Part shown: positions 1 to 7,520 of the stretch, one piece after another
How the letters are laid out: the number at the start of each line of letters is the position of its first letter
Position numbering within the stretch: the first letter of the stretch is position 1
Assembly: GCA_032250805.1 (NCBI GenBank)
Contig: JAVVEM010000058.1
Coordinates: 1 to 11,801 of the forward strand
From: B18-G4 sp032250805
Lineage (GTDB): Bacteria; Bacteroidota; Bacteroidia; Bacteroidales; B18-G4
DNA length: 11,801 nt
Direction of reading: 5' to 3'
The notes under the pieces: generated by a model
Databases searched by the model: none
Told to the model about the DNA's origin: nothing
Seen by the model: the letters and a program-made list of their open reading frames with translations, nothing else
Made by a program: the position numbers and the translations under genes

Positions 1-201
1 GAGGGAACACTGGAAAGTCTCCTCAAGCCCGAGAATAAAGATAAACTGATTGCTATCCTTTCTTATCATGTAGTCCCGGGTAAGGTTAAATCAACCGATC
101 TGACTGACGGAATGAAAGCCACAACAGTTCAGGGAAGCGATATTAAAGTTGGCATTTCAGGTTCAGGAGTGAAAAAAAATAATATGGCATTTTTACATTA
201 A
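1..201 (+). CDS. FAS1 (fasciclin) domain protein, 3' end only; C-terminus looks truncated
   Basis: The gene enters from the left edge in frame 1 and stops at TAA 199-201, leaving 66 visible residues. The stretch LLKPENKDKLIAILSYHVVP, followed by GK, is the H-box region of a FAS1 domain, a fold found in secreted or lipid-anchored adhesion proteins. It continues with a TVQG segment and a beta strand (DIKVGISG), as in other FAS1 domains. The canonical end of the domain, a NGVIHVID-like strand about 25-30 residues further on, is missing: after VKKNN the frame ends in MAFLH and a stop. The break follows a run of eight A (172-179), but neither alternative frame after the run gives the missing strand, so a single frameshift does not repair it. 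The family call is firm; whether the gene is functional is doubtful, and it may be a decayed copy or a recombination boundary. Confidence 0.75.
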   Translation, partial: EGTLESLLKPENKDKLIAILSYHVVPGKVKSTDLTDGMKATTVQGSDIKVGISGSGVKKNNMAFLH

Positions 202-256
202 TACTATTATTCCGTAAATTCGGCTTTGAGTAATTTAACTAAAACCCAATCATTAA

Positions 257-1618
257 ATGGATAAATCAAAATGCCGGGGAAAGAGAAGGGTAGGCTATGC
301 TGTCCTGCTTACGTTACTGCTTGTGATAATAGCTGTAGCCATATACCTGAATTCATTAATGCCGATAATAACCGGCTATGCTGCCAAGAACCTTTGCTCG
401 GCAGTTTTTGTATCCGAAAGAAACCAGGAGGATGTAGAGAACCTGGACCTGGATTTTTCTTTTATAGGCTTTGTAAAAAGCAAGGTTGACTATGAAAATA
501 ATACTGTTACAAGCAGGTTCCTCTGGGGAAAATCCACTGCCGTATATCGTGAGGGGTTCGGAACCACGCTCCTGCAGGAAAAAGATATTGATGAACTTAA
601 GAAAGTAAGTTTTCCCGATATAACCGCTGGCTACACTGGTGATACTCTTTCCTGGCCAATGGGGGATATAATCCCCGACAGCCTGACAGGGATTGACAGG
701 GATGCCATGGATATTGTTACAGGCAAACTGATTGAAGAGGATGCTTACGGGGGTACGGCCTTTGCCTTTATGGTATTGCACAGGGGCATACCCGTGGCTG
801 AAGCCTATAAGCCTCAGTTCACTAAGGACACCCGCTTCCTGAGCTGGTCAATGGCCAAATCGGTTACCAATGCGCTCGTGGGCTTAATGATAGGCGACAG
901 TTTGCTTGATCTTGAAGACAGGCAACTTCTCCCCGAATGGTCAGATGACAGGCGTTCTGAGATTAGTCTTAATAACATGCTGCACATGCAGAGCGGCCTT
1001 GAATGGAACGAGGATTATGGCAACCGGTCCGATGTAACGGTAATGCTGCACTGTGAGCCAGACTTTGCTGAATATGCTTATTCAAGGCCCCTGGAACATG
1101 ACCCGGGATCACACTGGTACTACTCATCAGGTACCACAAATATAGTCAGTTACATAATGAGGAATCGTTTTGATTCTGATTATGATTATTACTCCTTTCC
1201 ACATGAGCAACTGTTTTACAGGATTGGCATAACTGATGCAGTATTTGAAGTTGATGAATCAGGTACCATTGTCGGATCGTCATACCTCTATATGACCGCC
1301 CGTGATTTTGCCCGCTTCGCACTGCTGTATCTGAATGATGGAAAATTCAATGGCACACAGATTCTCCCGGAAGGATGGGTTGACTACTCTAATGACCCCG
1401 CTGCCTCCAGCAATGGAGAGTATGGCTCTTTTTTCCGGCTGAACAATAACGGCTATCTGCAGGCCGCCCCTGAAGATATGTTCATGTGTCGCGGCTATGA
1501 CGGACAGATGATATTTATACTGCCCTCACATGAGCTTATTGTTGTTATCCTGGGCTATTCGCCTGATGATTCCATGGACTTCAACAGGCTGATGGAAGAC
1601 ATCCTGAAAACTATATAA
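257..1618 (+). CDS. Membrane-anchored serine hydrolase, beta-lactamase / 6-aminohexanoate-dimer hydrolase (NylB) type
   Basis: The 453-residue protein is a penicillin-binding-fold serine hydrolase (class C beta-lactamase family, Pfam Beta-lactamase). An N-terminal basic stretch and one hydrophobic segment (about 14-36) suggest an uncleaved anchor or signal sequence, with the enzyme outside the cytoplasm. The nucleophile motif SMAK gives Ser198 and Lys201. The second motif, YYSSGTTN, supplies Tyr289 as the likely general base. Near the C-terminus RGYDGQ (412-417) occupies the place of the KTG-like strand. The SMAK/YSSG/GxDGQ set resembles NylB-type esterase/amidase homologues more than true beta-lactamases, so antibiotic resistance should not be assumed. 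The substrate is unknown. The start has no Shine-Dalgarno but an A-rich upstream, normal for Bacteroidota. It lies 11 bases before the GH3 gene and is probably cotranscribed with it. Confidence 0.88.
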   Translation: MDKSKCRGKRRVGYAVLLTLLLVIIAVAIYLNSLMPIITGYAAKNLCSAVFVSERNQEDVENLDLDFSFIGFVKSKVDYENNTVTSRFLWGKSTAVYREGFGTTLLQEKDIDELKKVSFPDITAGYTGDTLSWPMGDIIPDSLTGIDRDAMDIVTGKLIEEDAYGGTAFAFMVLHRGIPVAEAYKPQFTKDTRFLSWSMAKSVTNALVGLMIGDSLLDLEDRQLLPEWSDDRRSEISLNNMLHMQSGLEWNEDYGNRSDVTVMLHCEPDFAEYAYSRPLEHDPGSHWYYSSGTTNIVSYIMRNRFDSDYDYYSFPHEQLFYRIGITDAVFEVDESGTIVGSSYLYMTARDFARFALLYLNDGKFNGTQILPEGWVDYSNDPAASSNGEYGSFFRLNNNGYLQAAPEDMFMCRGYDGQMIFILPSHELIVVILGYSPDDSMDFNRLMEDILKTI

Positions 1619-1629
1619 TAATACCCGGT

Positions 1630-3168
1630 ATGCCTACATTCGGAAGGATAATTAAAAGGCCCGGCAAACGCAGGAAGAACCTGATGAGGAAGGGGGGCCA
1701 GTATTCAATGCTTCAGGAGATAAGTCTCATTGAACTGCTGAAACAGGCCAGGAATACCAGGTTTGGCAAATATTATAATTTCAGGGGCATAATTCGTTCA
1801 GAGAATGTGGTCGACTCTTTCAGAACCACAGTGCCCATATTTGACTATGAAACAATATACAGGGATTGGTGGCATCGTTTGATGGAAGGTGAGAACAATG
1901 TTTGCTGGCCAGGGAAAGTGAACTACTTTGCCCTTACATCAGGCACATCCAATGATACAAGCAAAAGAGTACCCGTGACTGCTGATATGATCTCATCCAT
2001 GCGAAAAACCGGCTTACGTCAGCTTTTTGTCCTGGGTCAACTCACCCTGCCATCTGATCTGTTCCAGAAAAGCCTGCTTATGGTCGGGGGCAGCACTACT
2101 CTTACCAGGAAAAAAGGATATTTTGAAGGCGACCTGAGTGGTATAATGGCCAGGAAAATGCCACGGTGGGTTTTTAAATTTTACAAACCCGGATTGAGGA
2201 TAGCAGGATCAACCGACTGGCAGCTTAAACTTAAAAAAATTACCCGCAGGGCAAAACGATGGGATGTGCTGGGCATTGCCGGTACGCCCTCATGGATACA
2301 GATGATGCTTGAACAGATTGTGAATCACTATGATCTGAACAATATTCATGAACTGTGGCCCGACCTCATGGTCTATTCCTGGGGCGGTGTAAGCCTCGCA
2401 CCCTACCGGGCCAGTTTCGATAAACTGATGGGAAAGCCGGTACACTATCTTGAAACCTACCTGGCTTCGGAAGGCTTCCTGGCCTACCAGCACAGGCTTG
2501 AAGGACATATGCAGTTTGTATGGGATAATGGTATATTTTTCGAATTCGTAGCCTATAATGACAATAACTTCTATCCTGACGGCAGAATGAAGGAAAATCC
2601 ACAGGTCCTGCTGCTGCAGGAAACTGAGGCGGGAGTCGACTACGCCCTGCTCATAAGTACATGTGCAGGAGCGTGGAGATATCTCATAGGAGATACAATA
2701 CAGTTCCTTGATACAGAAAAGTATGAGATGATAATATCGGGACGTACCAGGCATACCCTGAACCTGTGCGGAGAGCATCTTTCTGTTGATAACATGAATA
2801 TGGCTATAACCTGGCTGGCAGGGGAGTTAAAAACGGAAATAAATGAGTATACGGTAGCAGGGATAAAGCATGATAATTACTTCGCCCATAAATGGTATAT
2901 TGGAATAAAAAACGGGAAAATTCCGGACACGACAAATATAAAACAGAAGCTCGACCGTAAACTAATGGAACTGAATGACGATTACCGCACCGAGCGGTCA
3001 GCTGCACTGAAAGAAGTTTTTGTTGAAATATTACCTTTGACAGCCTTCTATGAATTCCTGAGACAGAAAGGGAAGGAGGGAGGCCAGAACAAATTTCCCA
3101 GGGTGATCAACCATATGCTCCGGGAATGGGAAGAATTTATAGATAATGACAGTTCTGTGAACAAATAG
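1630..3168 (+). CDS. GH3-family acyl-adenylate-forming enzyme
   Basis: The 512-residue protein belongs to the GH3 superfamily, named for plant auxin-responsive enzymes that activate a carboxylic acid with ATP and join it to an amino acid. Visible motifs are the ATP/phosphate loop ALTSGTSNDTSKRVPVT (101-117), YLETYLASEG (273-282), GAWRYLIGDTIQF (347-359) and GRTRHTLNLCGEHL (371-384), in the usual order. The N-terminal ARNTRFGKYYNF (40-51) is also typical. The length fits bacterial GH3 proteins, which run to about 500 residues. The start at 1630 is preferred because the basic helix before residue 30 matches relatives; an internal ATG at 1684 is possible. No signal peptide is seen, so it is probably cytoplasmic. 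Bacterial GH3 proteins have few assigned substrates, so the acyl and amine partners cannot be named here. It follows the serine hydrolase by 11 bases. Confidence 0.9.
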   Translation: MPTFGRIIKRPGKRRKNLMRKGGQYSMLQEISLIELLKQARNTRFGKYYNFRGIIRSENVVDSFRTTVPIFDYETIYRDWWHRLMEGENNVCWPGKVNYFALTSGTSNDTSKRVPVTADMISSMRKTGLRQLFVLGQLTLPSDLFQKSLLMVGGSTTLTRKKGYFEGDLSGIMARKMPRWVFKFYKPGLRIAGSTDWQLKLKKITRRAKRWDVLGIAGTPSWIQMMLEQIVNHYDLNNIHELWPDLMVYSWGGVSLAPYRASFDKLMGKPVHYLETYLASEGFLAYQHRLEGHMQFVWDNGIFFEFVAYNDNNFYPDGRMKENPQVLLLQETEAGVDYALLISTCAGAWRYLIGDTIQFLDTEKYEMIISGRTRHTLNLCGEHLSVDNMNMAITWLAGELKTEINEYTVAGIKHDNYFAHKWYIGIKNGKIPDTTNIKQKLDRKLMELNDDYRTERSAALKEVFVEILPLTAFYEFLRQKGKEGGQNKFPRVINHMLREWEEFIDNDSSVNK

Positions 3169-3202
3169 CCGACCAGCTTGTTTCAATGGTGTAAACAGGA
3201 AG

Positions 3203-3571
3203 ATGATGTTAAAAAAATCTATCCATATACTGATCAGCATCTTACTGCTGCTTGCAACAACAGGCATAAGTATTTCAGCACACTATTGTGGTGAAAAGCT
3301 CAGGGCAGTATCATTGATGAACACACCTGCCGGCTGTTGTGATGACGCTTCCTGTTGCCTTAATGAAACTCAATTTTACCAGCTGGATGATGATTTTACC
3401 TTTCTTTATACTGAAATAAAATTTCTTTCAGACCAGCAGGTAATACATTATCCACGGCCGGATGAAGCAATGCCGGTGGCTGAAAAATCAAATTCTCCGC
3501 TTTATAACGATATCCCGCTTCATCCACGGATCAGATCCTACCTGGCATTAATCCAATCATTCCTGTTATAG
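3203..3571 (+). CDS. Small secreted Cys-rich protein, HYC_CC_PP-like family
   Basis: The 122-residue protein has a signal peptide (about 1-26, hydrophobic core ILISILLLLATTGISIS) followed directly by HYCGEK (HYC at 27-29) and then GCCDDASCC (Cys pairs 45-46 and 51-52). This matches a Bacteroidota family of small exported proteins known for His-Tyr-Cys, Cys-Cys and Pro-Pro motifs. The Pro-Pro element is not recognisable here; the C-terminus reads DIPLHPRIRSYLALIQSFLL. The five cysteines and the His suggest metal or disulfide chemistry in the periplasm or at the surface. The position 92 bases upstream of cusA supports a role in metal handling, but the biochemical function is unknown. Two ATGs lie in tandem (3203 and 3206); an AGGA (3197-3200) just upstream is one of the few Shine-Dalgarno-like sequences in the window and cannot choose between them. 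Confidence 0.8.
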   Translation: MMLKKSIHILISILLLLATTGISISAHYCGEKLRAVSLMNTPAGCCDDASCCLNETQFYQLDDDFTFLYTEIKFLSDQQVIHYPRPDEAMPVAEKSNSPLYNDIPLHPRIRSYLALIQSFLL

Positions 3572-3595
3572 TTTCTACTGCTATTTATCTGTGAT

Positions 3596-3624
3596 ACCCT
3601 GGTCCGCCACATAAGGGATCAGGT
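3596..3624 (+). other. Possible RNA hairpin between the HYC gene and cusA
   Basis: ACCCTGGTCC (3596-3605) can pair with GGATCAGGT (3616-3624), giving nine pairs with one bulged C and one G-U around a ten-base loop. No T-tract follows, so it is not a standard intrinsic terminator; it could be an attenuator, a processing site or chance. It lies in the longest gap of the operon (3572-3663). A short palindrome, TATTC-A-GAATA (3639-3649), lies between it and the cusA start. No clear TAnnTTTG promoter was found in this gap. Confidence 0.3.
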
Positions 3625-3663
3625 GCATATAATACTACTATTCAGAATATAACAGAATCTATC

Positions 3664-6600
3664 ATGTTAAATAAAATTATCAAATTCTTTCTTGAAAATA
3701 AGCTGGTAACATTTCTTGCACTGGCTGTTTTCATAGCCTGGGGTATAGCAACATCTCCTTTTGGCTGGGATACCGGTGTGCTACCCTCGGATCCTGTGCC
3801 GGTTGATGCTATACCGGATATAGGTGAAAACCAGCAAATTGTTTTTTCTAAATGGCCGGGACGTTCGCCTCAGGATATTGAAGACCAGATTTCCTATCCC
3901 TTAACCACCTATTTATTAGGTATCCCTGGCGTAAAATCTATCCGGAGCACATCGATTTTCGGGTTCTCAAGCATTTTCATCATTTTTGAAGAGAATATTG
4001 AGTTTTACTGGTCGCGATCCAGGATTCTCGAAAAACTGGCTTCGCTGCCATCGGGATTACTCCCGGAAGGAGTACAACCAGCTCTCGGCCCCGATGCAAC
4101 GGCGCTCGGTCAGGTATACTGGTACACAATCGAAGGGAGAGATAAGAAAGGAAACCCGACCGGTGGCTGGGACTTGCACGAAATACGAACAGTACAGGAT
4201 TTTTACGTTAAATATGCTTTGAACGCTACGGAAGGTGTTTCGGAAGTAGCTTCCATCGGCGGTTTTGTGCAGGAATATCAGATCGATGTAAATCCCGATG
4301 TGCTGAACGCATATAACATTCCTTTACATAAGGTAATGATGGCGGTGCAGAAATCGAACCGGGATGTGGGGGCTAAAACTATCGAAATAAACCAGGCAGA
4401 ATACCTGGTTCGCGGACTGGGCTACATCAAGAAAGTAGAGGATATTGAAAAAGCCGTAGTAGCCGTTCATGACAATGTTCCGGTCCGTATAAAAGATATT
4501 GGTGTTGTTTCACTGGGGCCGTCCACCCGTCGCGGTGCACTCGACAAAGACGGCGCTGAAGTGGTGGGCGGCGTTGTTGTGGCACGTTATGGTGCAAACC
4601 CTTTACAGGTTATAAACAATGTGAAGGAAAAAATTAAAGAAATATCTCCCGGCTTGCCTAAAAAAAAGTTGTCAGATGGCACTGAAAGCCAGCTTACCAT
4701 AGTTCCTTTTTACGACCGTTCGGAATTGATTTATGAAACACTTGGCACCCTGGAAGAAGCATTGTCGCTTGAAATTCTCATCGCTATTTTAGTGATTATT
4801 GTAATGGTATTTAACCTGAGGGCTTCGTTTCTGATTTCAAGTTTGCTGCCCATTTCAGTGCTCATGGTTTTTATTGCTATGCGCTATTTTGGAGTTGATG
4901 CAAATATTGTTGCGCTGTCGGGTATAGCCATCGCTATCGGTACCATGGTGGATCTGGGGATTATTCTTACTGAAAATATAATAAAACATATTGATGAAGC
5001 GCCACCCGGGCAAAAACTCATAACTACAGTTTACGACGGCGCCGCCGAAGTGAGCTCTGCTATTTTAACCGCAGTTTCAACAACCATAGTTAGTTTTATC
5101 CCTGTATTTACAATGCAGGCCGCCGAAGGAAAACTTTTTGGTCCGCTGGCATTCACCAAAACTTTCGCATTGGTTGCTGCGCTCATTGTGTCACTATTAT
5201 TTCTGCCGGCATTTGCCCACTGGGCCTTTGGCGCCAAAATTAAGCGAAAAGATATTATCCGTTGGATCAATATCACTATTATCCCAATAGGAATTATCGC
5301 ACTCTTTACGGGATTTGTTTGGGCCGGTTCAATTTTGATTGCCTTCGGAATTTCAGGATTACTCAATCAAATATATGCCGTTAGAGAAGGGGAAACACAA
5401 ATAAGTGAGGGTTCAAAAATAAGCGGTTGGCTGAAAAAATTTGCATTCGTTGTGTTAAAACACGCCAATTTGATAATTGCTGTGATTGCGGTAATCTGGT
5501 TACTGGCAAAATACTGGCTTCCGCTGGGTGCATCCCGGAGTATGGTTACCAACTTCATTTTTGTATCCGTGATGGTAGGCACTATTCTTGGAGGCTTCCT
5601 TCTTCTGGAACATTACTACAAACAAATTCTAAACTGGTGCCTTAACCATAAAACGGCATTCTTATTGATCCCCACATTCCTAATTATGACTGGAATAGTA
5701 TCCTGGTTGGGATTTAATAACCTTTTCGGATTTGTTCCAAAAGGTTTCGACAAGCTGGGATGGAATGTACGAACTACAAAAGTGTGGTCAGGCCTGAGCC
5801 ATGCATTCCCGGGAACTGGCAAGGAATTTATGCCATCACTCGATGAAGGAAGTTTTCTTCTGATGCCAACTTCAATGCCTCATTCCGGAATTTCCTTCAA
5901 CATGAAAGTAGTCGGTCAGCTTGATATGTTGATGACCAGGATTCCTGAAGTTGAACTGGCGGTAGGAAAAATGGGAAGAGTGGAATCGGCCCTGGACCCG
6001 GCTCCAATTTCCATGTACGAAAACATCATCAACTATAAGCCTGAATACATGCTGAATGACAAGGGACACCGTGTCCGGTTTAAAGTCGATAAAAATGATC
6101 GCTTTATTCTGACCAATGGCGACACCCTTACCAATGAGGAAGCCTTGCAACTGGGAGTTGAAGCTAAAGACCTGATTCAGGATAAAAGAGGAAATTATTT
6201 CCGGAACTGGCGCGATAAAATCAAATCGCCCGATGATATATGGACAGAGATTGTAGGTGTAACTAAGATACCTGGCGTTACCTCCGCTCCAAAACTTCAG
6301 CCTATTGAAACAAGGCTGGTTATGTTGCAGACCGGAATGCGCGCGCCCATGGGTATTAAAGTGTACGGGCCGGATCTTACAACTATCGAGAATTTCGGAA
6401 TAAAACTTGAAAATATTCTGAAAACAATTCCGTCGGTTAAGACCGAGGCTGTATTTGCCGACCGTATTGTAGGGAAACCCTATCTCATAATTAATATAGA
6501 TCGCGAAAAAATTTCACGATATGGCTTGAATGTCGAGGATGTGCAGCAGACGATAGAAACTGCTGTGGGCGGCATGGAGGTCACTTCCACCGTGGAAGGG

Positions 6601-7515
6601 CGCGAAAGGTTCCCGGTCAGGGTCCGTTACCCGCGCGAACTGCGCGATGATCCGGAATCATTGAAAAAGATACTGATGCAAACGCCAACCGGGGCACAAA
6701 TTCCTATTGACCAGCTTGTAAATATTGAATACCTCCGAGGGCCACAGGCTATTAAAAGCGAGGAGACTTTCCTGGTAGGTTATGTTCTTTTCGATAAACG
6801 CGAAGGTTTTTCAGAAGTAACAGTGGTCAATGATGCACAAAAAGTAATTCAGGACAGGATTGATTCAGGGGAGCTGGCAGTACCCGCAGGTGTCAGCTAC
6901 AAATTCTCCGGAAGTTATGAAAACCAGGTCCGTGCAGAAAAAAGGCTGTCACTCATCGTTCCCCTTGTGTTGATCCTCGTTTTTCTGATTTTGTATTTCC
7001 AGTTCAAGTCGGTCTCAACATCATTGATGGTTTTCTCCGGAATTGCGATGGCTTTCAGCGGGGGATTTCTGATGATCTGGCTTTACGGTCAGGGCTGGTT
7101 TGCCGACTTTTCGGTATTTGGCACTAACCTGCGCGAATTATTCCAGATGCATACTATTAATCTTAGTGTTGCCGTGTGGGTTGGATTTATCGCACTTTTC
7201 GGTATTGCTACTGACGACGGCGTGCTGATTGCAACCTACCTTGACCAGAGCTTCCAACGCAATCGCCCAACAGATTTAAAAGAGGTTAGGGCCGCTGTGG
7301 TTGAAGCCGGATTACGAAGAATCAGGCCTGCGTTGATGACGGTGAGCACCACAATGATTGCATTATTGCCAATATTAACTTCCACCGGACGGGGCTCGGA
7401 TATTATGATCCCGATGGCAATACCGTCCTTTGGTGGAATGGCTGTGGCGCTGATAAGCATTTTTGTGGTGCCGGTGCTTTATAGTTTCAGAGAAGAACGA
7501 AAAATTATAAAATAA
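3664..7515 (+). CDS. cusA: CusA/CzcA-type heavy-metal efflux RND permease, long Bacteroidota form
   Basis: This 1283-residue inner-membrane pump is the proton-driven component of a CusABC-type tripartite exporter. The N-terminal helix (about 15-31) is followed by porter-domain sequence, including VDAIPDIGENQQIVF and the WPGRSPQDIEDQISYPL segment typical of heavy-metal RND proteins. The TM4 motif AIGTMVDLGI places the proton-relay Asp at 430; Asp1184/Asp1185 (GIATDDGVL) sit at the matching TM10 site. EFMPSLDEGSF (721-731) starts the second porter half. It is roughly 240 residues longer than E. coli CusA (about 1047). The extra length includes several hydrophobic segments within about 533-648 before the expected TM7 (660-685), and a charged insertion near 795-850. 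Methionines at 887, 892 and 896 are candidate metal ligands, but the CusA methionine triad cannot be aligned by eye. The gene ends in tandem stops 5 bases before cusC. Copper/silver is inferred from neighbours; zinc/cobalt (Czc) is not excluded. Confidence 0.95.
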   Translation: MLNKIIKFFLENKLVTFLALAVFIAWGIATSPFGWDTGVLPSDPVPVDAIPDIGENQQIVFSKWPGRSPQDIEDQISYPLTTYLLGIPGVKSIRSTSIFGFSSIFIIFEENIEFYWSRSRILEKLASLPSGLLPEGVQPALGPDATALGQVYWYTIEGRDKKGNPTGGWDLHEIRTVQDFYVKYALNATEGVSEVASIGGFVQEYQIDVNPDVLNAYNIPLHKVMMAVQKSNRDVGAKTIEINQAEYLVRGLGYIKKVEDIEKAVVAVHDNVPVRIKDIGVVSLGPSTRRGALDKDGAEVVGGVVVARYGANPLQVINNVKEKIKEISPGLPKKKLSDGTESQLTIVPFYDRSELIYETLGTLEEALSLEILIAILVIIVMVFNLRASFLISSLLPISVLMVFIAMRYFGVDANIVALSGIAIAIGTMVDLGIILTENIIKHIDEAPPGQKLITTVYDGAAEVSSAILTAVSTTIVSFIPVFTMQAAEGKLFGPLAFTKTFALVAALIVSLLFLPAFAHWAFGAKIKRKDIIRWINITIIPIGIIALFTGFVWAGSILIAFGISGLLNQIYAVREGETQISEGSKISGWLKKFAFVVLKHANLIIAVIAVIWLLAKYWLPLGASRSMVTNFIFVSVMVGTILGGFLLLEHYYKQILNWCLNHKTAFLLIPTFLIMTGIVSWLGFNNLFGFVPKGFDKLGWNVRTTKVWSGLSHAFPGTGKEFMPSLDEGSFLLMPTSMPHSGISFNMKVVGQLDMLMTRIPEVELAVGKMGRVESALDPAPISMYENIINYKPEYMLNDKGHRVRFKVDKNDRFILTNGDTLTNEEALQLGVEAKDLIQDKRGNYFRNWRDKIKSPDDIWTEIVGVTKIPGVTSAPKLQPIETRLVMLQTGMRAPMGIKVYGPDLTTIENFGIKLENILKTIPSVKTEAVFADRIVGKPYLIINIDREKISRYGLNVEDVQQTIETAVGGMEVTSTVEGRERFPVRVRYPRELRDDPESLKKILMQTPTGAQIPIDQLVNIEYLRGPQAIKSEETFLVGYVLFDKREGFSEVTVVNDAQKVIQDRIDSGELAVPAGVSYKFSGSYENQVRAEKRLSLIVPLVLILVFLILYFQFKSVSTSLMVFSGIAMAFSGGFLMIWLYGQGWFADFSVFGTNLRELFQMHTINLSVAVWVGFIALFGIATDDGVLIATYLDQSFQRNRPTDLKEVRAAVVEAGLRRIRPALMTVSTTMIALLPILTSTGRGSDIMIPMAIPSFGGMAVALISIFVVPVLYSFREERKIIK

Positions 7516-7520
7516 TAATC

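Noticed and set aside
172..201. Frameshift at the A8 run that would restore a full FAS1 domain
   Set aside because: Reading both other frames onward gives no NGVIHVID-like strand before the next stop codons, so one slip does not explain the truncation.
356..781. 141-codon open frame on the - strand inside the serine hydrolase gene
   Set aside because: Antisense shadow of a well-supported gene, with no family features.
257..1618. Antibiotic-resistance beta-lactamase
   Set aside because: The SMAK, YSSG and GxDGQ motifs fit NylB/esterase-type homologues, and nothing points to beta-lactam hydrolysis.
2290..2778. 162-codon open frame on the - strand inside the GH3 gene
   Set aside because: It lies wholly antisense to strongly conserved GH3 motifs and shows no recognisable protein features.
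5031..5366. 111-codon open frame on the - strand inside cusA with hydrophobic content
   Set aside because: Its hydrophobicity mirrors the transmembrane codons of cusA on the other strand.
3664..7515. Assignment of the pump as CzcA (Zn/Co/Cd)
   Set aside because: The neighbouring CusB metal domains, the HYC protein and the HMA-AraC regulator favour copper/silver, but this is contextual and specificity remains unproven.
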